From assembly GCA_016794565.1 (NCBI GenBank), contig JAEUHQ010000124.1:1-64000 (forward strand): a DNA stretch of 64,000 bases, given 5' to 3'. Numbering within the stretch: the stretch's first letter is position 1; each line of letters opens with the position of its first letter. The notes under the pieces were generated by a model. The model saw only the letters and a program-made list of their open reading frames with translations. It was not told where the DNA came from and did no database searches. Below are positions 24,614 to 33,298 of the stretch, piece by piece. Source of the stretch: Planctomycetota bacterium (GTDB taxonomy: Bacteria; Planctomycetota; UBA1135; UBA2386). The position numbers and the translations under genes were made by a program.

Positions 24614-27118
24614 ATGTTCCTCCTCCGAGCGCTTCTCCCGTTCCTCCTCGCCTGCACGACCGCCCTGGCGCAGGTCTGCGCCCCGCAGTGGCAGGACGGC
24701 GACCCCGTGCCGTACGCGTCGGGCACGGTCACCGACCTGGTCACGTGGGACCCGGACGGCGCCGGTCCCGAGCCGCAGCTCCTGATCGCGGGGGGCAGGT
24801 TCTCCGCCGGCACGCTGCACGACGTCCTGGTGGCTGCCTACGACGGCGTCCAGTGGCGGCCGCTCGGAACTCCTTCGGGCACGTCCATCACCGCGATGAC
24901 CGTGTGGAACGGGCAACTCGTCGTCGCCGCGAACTCGGGCTCCTTCACTTCGACGGTGCAGGCGTGGAACGGCACCGCGTGGGTGCCGGTCGGCCCGTTC
25001 GGCTCCGTCGCCGGGTGGGTGCGCGCCTTCGCGACCTTCAACTCCGTGCTGATCGCGGGCGGATCGTTCTCGGCGATCGGCGGTGCGTCCGCAGCGAACA
25101 TCGCGCAGTTCGACGGCGCGAATTGGTCGTCGCTCGGGTCGGGGATCACGGGCTACGTCAATGCGCTCGCGTGGTTCAGCGGCGCGCTGCACGTCGGCGG
25201 GGCCTTCACGAACGCGGGCGGCGTCGCGGTGTCGAACCACGCGATCTGGAACGGCTCGGCGTGGTTCGTGGGAGCGACCTTCAACGGGGCGATCGAGTCG
25301 CTCGCGGTCCGTTCGGCGATCGCGGTCACACAGACGTACCTGTTCGCCGGCGGCGCGTTCACGGCGGTCGGTCCGGTGAGCATGCCGCACACCGCGCGCC
25401 TCACGCAGTCGACGGGTCTGTGGACGGCGATGGGCGCGGGCATCCCGTGCACCGGCGTCGCGGATCTGTTCGTGCGGAACGTCGGCCTCAGCAGCTACGA
25501 ACTCACCGCGGCGGTCAAAGGCACCAGCGACGAGGTGTGGCGCTGGAGCGGCACGACGTGGAGTCCGCTGGGTGCCCTGCAGGACGACAGTGCCAACGCG
25601 GTGCCCAGTGCACTCGGCTACTACGGCGGCTACGTGGTCGGTCTCGGCGGTGCGGCGCAAGCGATGCGGAAGTACGACGGTGTCCAACTGTGGGCGCCGT
25701 TGCTCGGTATCGGCCTCGACGAACGCGTGAACACGTCGTGCTCCGTCGGCGGCGACCTCGTGATCGGCGGCGTCTTCCGCACGATCTCCGGCGTCACCAT
25801 GAACGGCGTCGCGCGCGGCAATCCCGGCGCGTGGCAGCCGCTCGGCTCCGGGCTCGAAGGCGGCTTCGGGGCGTTTGCGCTCCTCACGATGCCGAACGGC
25901 GACGTGCTCGCTGCGGGCAGCTTCACGGTCGCTGGCGGGCAGCCGGCCAGCTACATCGCGCGGTGGAACGGCGCGTCCTGGGCGCAGTTCGGCGGCGGCA
26001 CGGACGACATCGTGTATTCCCTCGCACTCATGCCGAACGGCGATGTCGTCGCAGCGGGCCGGTTCACCATGGCGGGCGGCGTGCCGTGCAACCGCATCGC
26101 GCGATGGAACGGTGTCACGTGGTCGCCGCTCGGCTCCGGCTCGCCGTCGCAGATCAACGCGCTGCACGTAGCGCCCAACGGCGACCTGCTCGTCGGTGGC
26201 AACTTCACGTCGATCGGTGGCGTCAACGCGAACCGCATCGCGCGGTGGAACGGCACATGGTCCGCGTTCGGATCCGGCGTCGACAACGCCGTGTGGTGCG
26301 TCACGACGACGGGGGCGGGGGAGGTCGTGATCGGCGGCGCGTTCCAGTTCTCGGGTGCGACGAGCACGCCCTACATCGCGAAGTGGAACGGCAGCACCTG
26401 GTCGCCCGCGGGTTCGACGATCGCCTACCACCCCGACAGCGACGTCTACTCGGTGGCGGTGCTGCCCGACGGCGACCTCCTCGCGTGCGGCGCGGAATGG
26501 TCGTGGGGGTTCTCGCTCCCGCCGTTCTCGGTCTCCGTCGCGGGCAACGTCGCGCGCTTCGACGCGGGGCAGGGCACGTGGTCGGCGCTCGACGTGCACG
26601 GGCCGTTCGTGCAGCACCTGCGCGTGCTCCCCGAGGGCGGGTTCGTGGTCGGCGGCATCTTCACGGCCGGTGGCGACAGTGCGAACTTCGCGCGGCTCGT
26701 GCCGGCGTGCCCGGCCACGACGGGGAACCAGGGTGCGGGCTGCGCCGGCGCCACGCTCACGCCGGCGACGCTGCCGTGGGTCGAGTCGACGTTCCGCGCC
26801 GTCGGCACGGGCCTCCCGACGACCGCGATCGTGCTCACGTTGACGAGCGTCACGTCCGTGCCGCAGGGAGTCGCTCCGTTGTCGATCTTCTTCGCGCAGG
26901 GGCTGCCCGGCTGCGACGTGCTCGTCGCCCCCGACATCCTCGGCGCCCTCGTCACGACGAACGGCACCGCGGTCTCGGACACGTTCCTGCCGAACACGCC
27001 GCCGTTCGCCGGCGTGACCTTCTACCACCAGATGATCCCGATCGCGGTGAATGCGCAGGGTGCCTGGACCTCGGTCGCCGCGACGAACGCGCTGCGGCTC
27101 ACCGCGGGGACTTTCTGA
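24614..27118 (+). CDS. Secreted WNG-repeat (kelch/propeller-like) protein, 834 aa
   Basis: A signal peptide (MFLLRALLPFLLACTTALAQ) is followed by about 14 repeats with the consensus IARWNG-x-W-S-x-L-G-x-G, then LPNGDLLAAG-x-F-x-x-A-G-G. The last ~130 residues form the shared terminal domain: CAGATLTPATLPWVESTFRA, VGTGLPTTAIVLTLTS, PQGVAPLSIFFAQ, GCDVLVAPDIL, YHQMIPIAV, ending LRLTAGTF. It is most similar to the partial protein at 2-523 in that domain (SxPQGVAPL and GCDxLVAPDI are conserved). It is presumably a surface or secreted protein with adhesive or binding function, which is inference only. It starts 70 bp after the S9 peptidase on the same strand and converges with the cysteine-desulfurase-like gene, 6 bp away. 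Confidence 0.88.
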   Translation: MFLLRALLPFLLACTTALAQVCAPQWQDGDPVPYASGTVTDLVTWDPDGAGPEPQLLIAGGRFSAGTLHDVLVAAYDGVQWRPLGTPSGTSITAMTVWNGQLVVAANSGSFTSTVQAWNGTAWVPVGPFGSVAGWVRAFATFNSVLIAGGSFSAIGGASAANIAQFDGANWSSLGSGITGYVNALAWFSGALHVGGAFTNAGGVAVSNHAIWNGSAWFVGATFNGAIESLAVRSAIAVTQTYLFAGGAFTAVGPVSMPHTARLTQSTGLWTAMGAGIPCTGVADLFVRNVGLSSYELTAAVKGTSDEVWRWSGTTWSPLGALQDDSANAVPSALGYYGGYVVGLGGAAQAMRKYDGVQLWAPLLGIGLDERVNTSCSVGGDLVIGGVFRTISGVTMNGVARGNPGAWQPLGSGLEGGFGAFALLTMPNGDVLAAGSFTVAGGQPASYIARWNGASWAQFGGGTDDIVYSLALMPNGDVVAAGRFTMAGGVPCNRIARWNGVTWSPLGSGSPSQINALHVAPNGDLLVGGNFTSIGGVNANRIARWNGTWSAFGSGVDNAVWCVTTTGAGEVVIGGAFQFSGATSTPYIAKWNGSTWSPAGSTIAYHPDSDVYSVAVLPDGDLLACGAEWSWGFSLPPFSVSVAGNVARFDAGQGTWSALDVHGPFVQHLRVLPEGGFVVGGIFTAGGDSANFARLVPACPATTGNQGAGCAGATLTPATLPWVESTFRAVGTGLPTTAIVLTLTSVTSVPQGVAPLSIFFAQGLPGCDVLVAPDILGALVTTNGTAVSDTFLPNTPPFAGVTFYHQMIPIAVNAQGAWTSVAATNALRLTAGTF

Positions 27119-27124
27119 CGCTCC

Positions 27125-28228
27125 CTACGCGGGACGGACCGCGTCGATCGCCGCGAGCACGGCGTCGACGTCGTCGTCGCGGTTCGTCGGACCGAAGCCG
27201 ATCCGCAGGCAGCCTCGGGGCACGCCGAGCGCGTCGAGGGCCATCGGCGCACAATGGCTGCCGGCCCGCACGACGATGCCGCGCGCGGCGAAGTGCGCTT
27301 CGGCGCGTTCGAGCGGCAGCCCGTCGATGACGAACGAGCGGGTGCCGGTGTGTTCTCCGTCGCCGCCGAGCACGCGGCAGTGCGGGCGGCCGGCCGCCTC
27401 GGTGTGCAGGCGCGCGGCGAGACGCAGCGGGCGGGAGCGGTCGGCAGGCGGCAGCGAGCGGAGCCATTCGGCGCTCACGGCGAGCCCCGCCGCCGCCGGG
27501 AGGTTGACCGAACCGACGTCGCAGAAGCCCGGGAACGGCGCGAGCGCCGGTCCGGGGCCGCCGCTGCCGATCTCGCAGACGGCCGCGGGGCAGGTGAAGC
27601 GCACGTGCGGCGCCGCCCACAGGCCGCCGATGCCGAGCGGACCCTGCAGGCCTTTGTGGCCCGCGAACACCACGACGTCGGCGCCGGTCGTGCCGGGGGC
27701 GTCGGGCAGGGTTCCGGCAGTCTGCGCCGCGTCGAGCAGGAGCAGTGCGTCGTGGCGGTGCGCGAGATCGGCGATCGTGGCGAGCGGCAGCACTTCGCCG
27801 GTGACGTTGCACGCGCCGGTGACCGCGACGAGGCGCACGCGTCCGCCGCACAGGAGTCTTGCCGCGAACTCGAGGTCGAACGGACGCCCCGGCGCGTACG
27901 GTGCGCGTTCGTGCACCACGCCGCGCTCGTGCACGAGTTTCGACACGGGGCGTGCGAGGGCATGGTGCTCGAGGCTCGACGTGATCACCACGTCGCCCGC
28001 CTGCCACGGCAGGTCGCCGATCGCGATCGACAGCGCCTGGGTGCACGACGACGTCAGGAGGAGCCGGTCCGGTGCCCCGAGTCCGATCGCGCGCGCGATC
28101 GTGCGGTGCGCGTCGGCGAACAACGCGGCGTGATCGCCCGGCTCCGCGAGGAGGGCCGCCCGCATTGCTTCGGCGACTCCAGGCGGCTTCGGCCAGCTCG
28201 TTCCGGCGTGGTTGCCGTGGATCGTCAC
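27125..28228 (-). CDS. Class V aminotransferase, cysteine-desulfurase-like (SufS/Csd type)
   Basis: 367 residues from the GTG at 28228, which overlaps the upstream gene's TGA as GTGA. The PLP-binding features are LLLLDAAQTAG (Asp near 166), VVVFAGHKGLQGPLGIGG (Lys192 as the Schiff-base Lys) and TSSCTQALSIAI near 60-70. RAGSHCAPMALDALG (321-335) holds a Cys at the position of the persulfide-forming Cys in group II desulfurases (RxGxHCA). It is shorter than SufS (~406), mostly at the N-terminus. The predicted reaction is cysteine to alanine plus enzyme-bound sulfur, for FeS cluster or molybdopterin sulfuration. Coupling to a multi-cluster ferredoxin gene fits that. A selenocysteine lyase is possible. 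Confidence 0.85.
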   Translation of the reverse strand: MTIHGNHAGTSWPKPPGVAEAMRAALLAEPGDHAALFADAHRTIARAIGLGAPDRLLLTSSCTQALSIAIGDLPWQAGDVVITSSLEHHALARPVSKLVHERGVVHERAPYAPGRPFDLEFAARLLCGGRVRLVAVTGACNVTGEVLPLATIADLAHRHDALLLLDAAQTAGTLPDAPGTTGADVVVFAGHKGLQGPLGIGGLWAAPHVRFTCPAAVCEIGSGGPGPALAPFPGFCDVGSVNLPAAAGLAVSAEWLRSLPPADRSRPLRLAARLHTEAAGRPHCRVLGGDGEHTGTRSFVIDGLPLERAEAHFAARGIVVRAGSHCAPMALDALGVPRGCLRIGFGPTNRDDDVDAVLAAIDAVRPA

Positions 28229-29745
28229 GACAGCGGCGGCAACTGGCCGGCGCGCACGTAGGCCTGTTCGTAGAGGAACAGGCCGCCCCACGAGAGCAGC
28301 GCGCACAGCGCGAGCGGGACCGGGTGAGCGACGCCGCCGAGGACGAGCAGCATCGCGAGAAGCGAGCTCGCCGTCGTCGTCGCCATGCCCGCATGGAACG
28401 CGGACAACTTCGTGCCGCGCCATGCGGGCACGACCGGCAGCAGCGCCGCCGCCATCTTGCCGTTGTGCGTCGTGTGGTGGCCGAGGTGCTCGAGGAGCCC
28501 GAGGGCGTGGTGGAGGACGGCCATCGCCGCGACGACGGCAGCGAGCTTCGCATCGGGCGCGAACGGCAGCAGCGCGAGGCCGCCGACGCAGAGCGCCTGC
28601 ACGAGCAGGTGCGGGAGCAGCACGCGGGTGTGCTGCCACAGGTCGCGGCCCTCGCACTGCGCGAACAGGAACGCGGTGTACGCGGCCGCGAGCGAGCCGC
28701 CGATCAGGTTGGTCCAGCGCAGCCCGTCGGCGATGCCGTCGAGCCCGACCGCGCGGCACCCGACGATGGCGGTCGTGACGACGCCGAACGCCGTGAGCAC
28801 CCAGGCGCCCTTCACGAGCCAGCTGCGCGTGTTCGGGCGCAGCAGGATCGACAGGAACTGCTTTGGCCGCTTCAGGTCGGTGACGAGCAGCACGTTCGTC
28901 ACCGCGAGGAAGACGAGAGCCAGGATCTCGGGCGCGTAGTCGCGGGCGGCGCCCGCCGCGGACGGCATGAACGCCACGAACGGCGCCCACAGCGCGGCGC
29001 CGGCGGCGATGCCCTTCGTGACCAGGTAGGCCGACACCCGCCAGCCCCAGTGCACCTTGTGGTCGACGTCGAGCACCACCCGGGCATCGGCGCGCTGCAG
29101 CCGCGCCGCGTCCGCGTCGCGCAGCGGGGGCTTTGGCAGCCGCCGGTCGCTCCACAAGTACATGTCGGGTTCCTGTGCGGTGCCAGGCTCGAGGTTGACC
29201 GGGTGGGCGCCGAGGTAGAAGACGTTCGGGCCGGTGCCCTGCTCGGGCCGGCGCACCGCGGCGCCGGGCACCGACGCGAGGATGCGGCTCACCGGGCTCG
29301 CAGGGTCGTGCAGGTCGCCGCTGATGATCGCCGTCTCCGGGCAGACCACCTCACAGGCCGGCTTCAAACCCTGCTCGACGCGGTGCGCGCAGAAGTGGCA
29401 CTTCTCGGCGCCCCCGGTGTCTTCGTTCAGGTAGAGGGCGTCGTACGGGCACGCCTGCATGCACGCCTTGCACCCGATGCAGACGTCCTTGTCGAGATCG
29501 ACGATGCCGTCCGTCCGCTTGTGCAGGGCGGTGACCGGGCAGATCGTCACGCACGGGGCGGCCGTGCACTGGTTGCACCGGAGCACCGCGAAGTGGCGCC
29601 GGACCGCGGGAAACGCGCCGACCTCCGTGTACTTCACCCAGGTGCGGAAGTCGCCGACCGGGACTTCGTTCTCGGACTTGCAGGCGACCGTGCAGGCGTG
29701 GCAGCCGATGCACCGGCGTTGGTCGAGGACGAATCCGTACTGCAT
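28225..29745 (-). CDS. Fused 4Fe-4S ferredoxin (DmsB/PsrB-like) and NrfD/DmsC-type membrane anchor
   Basis: 506 residues from the ATG at 29745; the frame is open 29 codons upstream, without a better start. Residues 1-190 carry four ferredoxin-type Cys groups: CIGCHACTVAC, CNQCTAAPCVTICP, CIGCKACMQACP and CHFCAHRVEQGLKPACEVVCP. This is the 4x[4Fe-4S] pattern of DmsB/HybA/PsrB. Residues about 255-500 form eight or so membrane helices of the NrfD/DmsC type (KVHWGWRVSAYLVTKGIAAG). So two subunits of a complex-iron-sulfur-molybdoenzyme are on one chain. It should pass electrons between quinone and a partner, but no catalytic subunit is adjacent; a candidate is at 14399-17182. There is no Tat signal before the FeS domain. 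Confidence 0.9.
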   Translation of the reverse strand: MQYGFVLDQRRCIGCHACTVACKSENEVPVGDFRTWVKYTEVGAFPAVRRHFAVLRCNQCTAAPCVTICPVTALHKRTDGIVDLDKDVCIGCKACMQACPYDALYLNEDTGGAEKCHFCAHRVEQGLKPACEVVCPETAIISGDLHDPASPVSRILASVPGAAVRRPEQGTGPNVFYLGAHPVNLEPGTAQEPDMYLWSDRRLPKPPLRDADAARLQRADARVVLDVDHKVHWGWRVSAYLVTKGIAAGAALWAPFVAFMPSAAGAARDYAPEILALVFLAVTNVLLVTDLKRPKQFLSILLRPNTRSWLVKGAWVLTAFGVVTTAIVGCRAVGLDGIADGLRWTNLIGGSLAAAYTAFLFAQCEGRDLWQHTRVLLPHLLVQALCVGGLALLPFAPDAKLAAVVAAMAVLHHALGLLEHLGHHTTHNGKMAAALLPVVPAWRGTKLSAFHAGMATTTASSLLAMLLVLGGVAHPVPLALCALLSWGGLFLYEQAYVRAGQLPPLS

Positions 29746-30043
29746 GCCGAGGGGACCGGAGGGCGCCGCACCATAGCGAGCGAGGACCGCTGCGACAGGA
29801 CAAACGCAGGTCGCGCTCCGACGAAATCCCATTCGCCGCTTGCGTCGGATGCACCCGCGCGAGATCGTTCCGCGGCGTTGCGACCTCGTCAGGCGCTTTG
29901 GTTGGTCTGCCCTCTTCGGTGATCGATCGGGAATCCTGCAGTCGTCGCGCTTTCCCCGTTCGAAATGCGCCAGGGGTCTTCCGCCCTTTCACCCCGCTGG
30001 CGCCTCCAGATCGAGCAAAGGGTGAAGTGATCGTCAGACAGCG
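29746..30043. promoter_or_regulatory. Divergent intergenic region with long leader before the RRM gene
   Basis: 298 bp between the divergent redox and RRM genes. It is less GC-rich near 29890-30040. It contains CCCTTTCACCC near 29986-29996 and AAAGGGTGAAG near 30019-30029, partly complementary, which could form a hairpin covering the region just before the RRM start. No open frame there looks coding. Confidence 0.4.
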
Positions 30044-30544
30044 ATGGGTACGAGACTGTACGTTGGCAACCTCTCCTTCCAGACCACCGAAGACTCGCTC
30101 CGCGCCGCGTTCGAAGGCGACGGGCGTCAGGTGACCGAAGTGAAGATCATGCTCGACCGCGACACGGGCCGCTCGCGCGGCTTCGCGTTCGTCGAGATGG
30201 CGACCGAGCAAGACGCGCAGAACGCGATTGCTGCAATGAACGGCGCGGACGTCGATGGACGTCCGCTGCGTGTCAATGAAGCCCAGCCTCGCCAGGAAGG
30301 CGGTCGCGGTGGCTTCGGCGGTGGCGGTGGTGGCGGCGGCGGTGGCCGCGGCGGCTACGGTGGCGGCGGCGGCGGCGGTCGCGGCGGCTACGGTGGTGGC
30401 GGCGGCGGCCGGGGCGGTGGCCGCGGTGGCTACGGCGGCGGTGGTGGTGGCGGCGGCGGCCGTGGTGGCTTCGGCGGCGGCCGGGGCGGCCGGGGCGGTG
30501 GTCGCGACGACCACGGCGGCGGCGGCGGCGGCGACGAGTGGTAG
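30044..30544 (+). CDS. Glycine-rich RRM RNA-binding protein
   Basis: 166 residues. A single RRM (1-80) has RNP2 LYVGNL (5-10) and RNP1 RGFAFVEM (about 45-52). It is followed by an ~85-residue tail almost wholly of Gly and Arg with Tyr/Phe ([18 protein letters not shown] units) and a short acidic end (GGDEW). Bacterial RRM proteins of this type are known from cyanobacteria and planctomycetes, often cold-induced and single-stranded-RNA binding. The RGG/YGG tail is the kind that promotes RNA contact and phase separation. That role here is inference. The tail is encoded by (GGT/GGC)-rich microsatellite-like DNA, prone to slippage. A GC hairpin (GCGCG-TT-CGCGC, about 30550-30561) follows the stop. 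Confidence 0.93.
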   Translation: MGTRLYVGNLSFQTTEDSLRAAFEGDGRQVTEVKIMLDRDTGRSRGFAFVEMATEQDAQNAIAAMNGADVDGRPLRVNEAQPRQEGGRGGFGGGGGGGGGGRGGYGGGGGGGRGGYGGGGGGRGGGRGGYGGGGGGGGGRGGFGGGRGGRGGGRDDHGGGGGGDEW

Positions 30545-30808
30545 TCCGCCGCGCGTTCGCGCGCCTGACCTGACCCGCTCCGCAAGACTGCGCCAGCGTG
30601 CCGATCTCGGTCGGCCGCCGATTCTCTTCGGCACGGTCTCCGTGCAACGTGCGCGACCTGCTTCTCGCGGGTCGGCGCCGGGTGGGTCGTTGGCTCCGCT
30701 CATGCCTCGAGCACGCACGCGCGCGCCGATCCGTCGGGGGTCGTGCGCGGTGGCTCCGTGTCCCCGCATCCGCGGCGTCACTCCGGCGGCATCACGCCAG
30801 CGCCGGCT

Positions 30809-30967
30809 TCACTGCATCGGCACGTTGCCGTGGTTCACGAGCAGCGGCATGCCGAGTCCCATTGCGAGCAGGAGGAAGAAGCCGAGGATCACGAAGCCGA
30901 GGACGAAGCCGCGCACGACGATGGCCACGTCCTTCGGGTCGATCAGCGGTTGCGAGGATGCGCTCAT
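30809..30967 (-). CDS. Small membrane protein, 52 aa
   Basis: This short reading frame has an ATG at 30967 and a TGA at 30809-30811. The protein starts MSASSQPLIDPKDVAIVVRG, then has one strongly hydrophobic helix (about 20-45: FVLGFVILGFFLLLAMGLGM) and a short tail ending HGNVPMQ. The polar start, single helix and clean stop suggest a real small membrane protein. It lies 54 bp after the M1 peptidase gene on the same strand. I do not recognise the family; small accessory subunits of respiratory complexes look alike. The gap 30545-30808 holds no other gene. Confidence 0.5.
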   Translation of the reverse strand: MSASSQPLIDPKDVAIVVRGFVLGFVILGFFLLLAMGLGMPLLVNHGNVPMQ

Positions 30968-31021
30968 GGGGCGGACACGATAGCGAGCCGTGCGGCGGAC
31001 GCGAGCGCGAGGTGGCCGAAC

Positions 31022-32872
31022 TCAGCGCGGCGTGTACCCGAGCATCGCGTCGAGCGTGCGCTGCGCCACGGCGTGGTAGCGTGGACGTGCCCTCTGGTAG
31101 ATCGCGAGCGCGCGTTCCTTGCCGCCGTTCGTCGCGAGCAATGCCTCGTACAGGGGCTTCAGGAACTTGCGGCGGCCGACGGTCATCAGGAACAGGTCGA
31201 GGCGGCGATCGACGGCGCGGTAGTCGGCGCGGACCGCGGTCCCGAGCCACGCGCAGAGGATCTCGCTGTTGCCGCTTCGGGTGAAGGCGAACGCCATGTC
31301 CAGGTCCGCGAGACGCTCCTTCGCCGGTGCGCCGAGTCCGGCGAGGAAGCGCAGCCACTGCTGCGTCACCCAGCCCTTCGTCGCCAGCTCCCCGGCCGTT
31401 TTGCCCGCGCGCCACGCCGCGAGCTGCGTGTCGACGGCCGCGAACAGGGTGCTGGTCGGGATCGGGGCGTCACCCGGCAGGCCGCTGCCGGAAATCCACT
31501 TCGCCACGTCGATCTGCGCCGCCTTCGCCGGGTCCTTGGTGAACAGGTCCCGCTGCAGGAACTGCACGAAGGTCGCGGTGGTGACGCTCGTGAACGCGTG
31601 TTCGTCGAACCAGCGCTGCAGGAACGCATCGACCTCGGCGCGGCCGAAGACCTCCTCGAGCCGGCGCAGGAACGCGGCGCCCTTCTGGTACGGCACGTCG
31701 GTCATGCCGTCGTCGGGGTTGCGACCCGTGAGGTCGATGTGCAGCACCTGGTCGGCGGCGGGCAGAGTCTTCATCTCGGCCGCGAGGCTCTGCATGCCGA
31801 GGCTCACTTCCATCGTCGCCCGGTCCTTGCCGAAGACCTGCTCCATGATGCGCGTCTCGAGATAGACCGTGAACCCTTCGTTGAGCCAGAAGTCGCGCCA
31901 GGTCGCGTTCGTGACGAGATTGCCGGACCAGCTGTGCGCGAGTTCGTGTGCGACGAGCGACACGAGCGACTTGTCGCCGGCGAGGATCGTCGGCGTGGCG
32001 AAGGTGAGGCACGGGTTCTCCATCCCGCCGAACGGGAAACTCGGCGGCAGGATCAGCAGGTCGTAGCGGCCCCAGCGGTACGGGCCGAAGAGCTGCTCGC
32101 AGGCCTGCACCATCTGCTCCATGTCGGCGAGCTCGCTCGCGGCGAGGTCGATCGTCTTCGGCTCCGCCCAGACCGCGCACCGGCCGCTGATGTCGCGCGA
32201 CACGAGGTTGCCGCACGCGAGCGCGATCAGGTACGGCGGCACGGGCTTCGGCATGGAGAAGGTGAACGCAGACCCGTCGCGGCCGCGTTCGATGGCGCTC
32301 ATCACCGGCACGAGGCCGGCGGGCGCCACGACGCGCGCGGCCCAGCTGATGCGGATGCCGGGCGAGTCCTGCAACGGGATCCAGCTGCGCGTGAGGATCG
32401 CCTGCCCTTGCGTGAACAGGAACGGCTTCGTGCCGCCGTTCGTCTGCTCCGGGGACAGCCACTGGATCGCGTCGCCTTCGTCGGTCGTCGTGTAGTCGAT
32501 CACGACTTTCGCCGTGTCGGGACGCAGGGCGATCGACAGCGCCATGCCGAGGTTCTCGTCGGGCGGGCCGAACGTTGCGGTGAGCGGGCGACCCGCCTGG
32601 TCGGTGACCGAGCCGAGCGTGAGCGCCTTCCAGTCGACGATGAACGGCGCCGACGGATCGAGGCGTTCGATCGTGTGGGTCGCGCGGCCGTGCACCGATC
32701 CACCGCCTGCCTCGTGCATCGCGATCGTCAGGTCGAGATCGAGGTGCTGCGTCCGGACGCGGTCCGGCTGCGCGTGGCTGTGGGGGTCGAGGGGCGGAGC
32801 GGAAGAGGTCGTGGTCATCGGGCTCTTGGTGGCGCAGGCCGCGAACGCGAGCAACGGCAGCAGGTGGCGCAT
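31022..32872 (-). CDS. M1 family metallopeptidase lipoprotein (leukotriene-A4-hydrolase-like)
   Basis: 616 residues from the ATG at 32872, a start chosen because it gives a lipoprotein signal (MRHLLPLLAFAAC, Cys13). The exopeptidase motif GGMEN is at 282-286, followed by PCLTF as in LTA4H-type M1 enzymes. The zinc site is HELAH at 309-313 with Glu332 in WLNEGFTVYLE. A C-terminal helical ARM-like region (about 470-616) matches the LTA4H C-terminal domain. It should be a membrane-anchored aminopeptidase on the periplasmic side or cell surface, trimming N-terminal residues from peptides. Together with the secreted S9 and S41 enzymes it points to peptide use. Confidence 0.94.
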   Translation of the reverse strand: MRHLLPLLAFAACATKSPMTTTSSAPPLDPHSHAQPDRVRTQHLDLDLTIAMHEAGGGSVHGRATHTIERLDPSAPFIVDWKALTLGSVTDQAGRPLTATFGPPDENLGMALSIALRPDTAKVVIDYTTTDEGDAIQWLSPEQTNGGTKPFLFTQGQAILTRSWIPLQDSPGIRISWAARVVAPAGLVPVMSAIERGRDGSAFTFSMPKPVPPYLIALACGNLVSRDISGRCAVWAEPKTIDLAASELADMEQMVQACEQLFGPYRWGRYDLLILPPSFPFGGMENPCLTFATPTILAGDKSLVSLVAHELAHSWSGNLVTNATWRDFWLNEGFTVYLETRIMEQVFGKDRATMEVSLGMQSLAAEMKTLPAADQVLHIDLTGRNPDDGMTDVPYQKGAAFLRRLEEVFGRAEVDAFLQRWFDEHAFTSVTTATFVQFLQRDLFTKDPAKAAQIDVAKWISGSGLPGDAPIPTSTLFAAVDTQLAAWRAGKTAGELATKGWVTQQWLRFLAGLGAPAKERLADLDMAFAFTRSGNSEILCAWLGTAVRADYRAVDRRLDLFLMTVGRRKFLKPLYEALLATNGGKERALAIYQRARPRYHAVAQRTLDAMLGYTPR

Positions 32873-32941
32873 GCCGCGCGTTGTAGCCAGGCGCGCAACG
32901 GAGAGCCATGCGCGACAGGCGACGTCGCGCACCGCGGCGGC

Positions 32942-33058
32942 TCACTGCACCGCGGAGAAACGCACGCGGCCGGGCGCGCCGGGATCCGCGCCAGTCACCT
33001 GGAAGCCGACCGCGGCGTTGCCGGTCTGGAACGTGCCTCCGTACGTCGACGCCAGGCC
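32942..33058 (-). pseudogene. Possible C-terminal relic of a secreted protein
   Basis: On the minus strand a frame ending in TGA at 32942-32944 reads GGLASTYGGTFQTGNAAVG, then FQVTGADPGAPGRVRFSAVQ. It looks like a beta-rich protein tail, but no start or upstream coding continues. It abuts the phosphatase-type relic on the other strand near 33060, as if an old deletion joined two gene ends. Evidence is composition only. Confidence 0.3.
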
Positions 33059-33060
33059 GC

Positions 33061-33200
33061 CGGTTCCGCCACGTGATCCTGGTGACGACCGACGGCATGC
33101 GGTGGCAGGAAGTGCGCCGACAACGCGATGCTGAACAAGGAGCAGGGCGTCGTCGTCGATCCGCAGGCGCTACGGAAGCGCTCCTGGCGCGCCGCTGGTG
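33061..33200 (+). pseudogene. Relic of an alkaline-phosphatase-superfamily (type I phosphodiesterase-like) gene
   Basis: In one frame 33064-33114 reads FRHVILVTTDGMRWQEV, the metal-binding N-terminal motif of this superfamily. After a one-base frame change, 33119-33205 reads DNAMLNKEQGVVVDPQALRK, then RSWRAAGAR. This resembles the segment that normally follows (xxLLNKExGGVxDPxALRxxFWR). The remaining roughly 250 or more residues are absent, and thrS starts at 33299. So this is a frameshifted, truncated remnant rather than a gene. Recognition is from motif memory, without alignment. Confidence 0.5.
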
Positions 33201-33298
33201 CGCGGCCCCAGCCGACGGCAGCGCCGCCGCTTCCCGGCGCGCTGCGTTGACGCGCGCCCTTGCCGCGGCTCCGTTCGATCGCGACAATCCTCGCCCCC

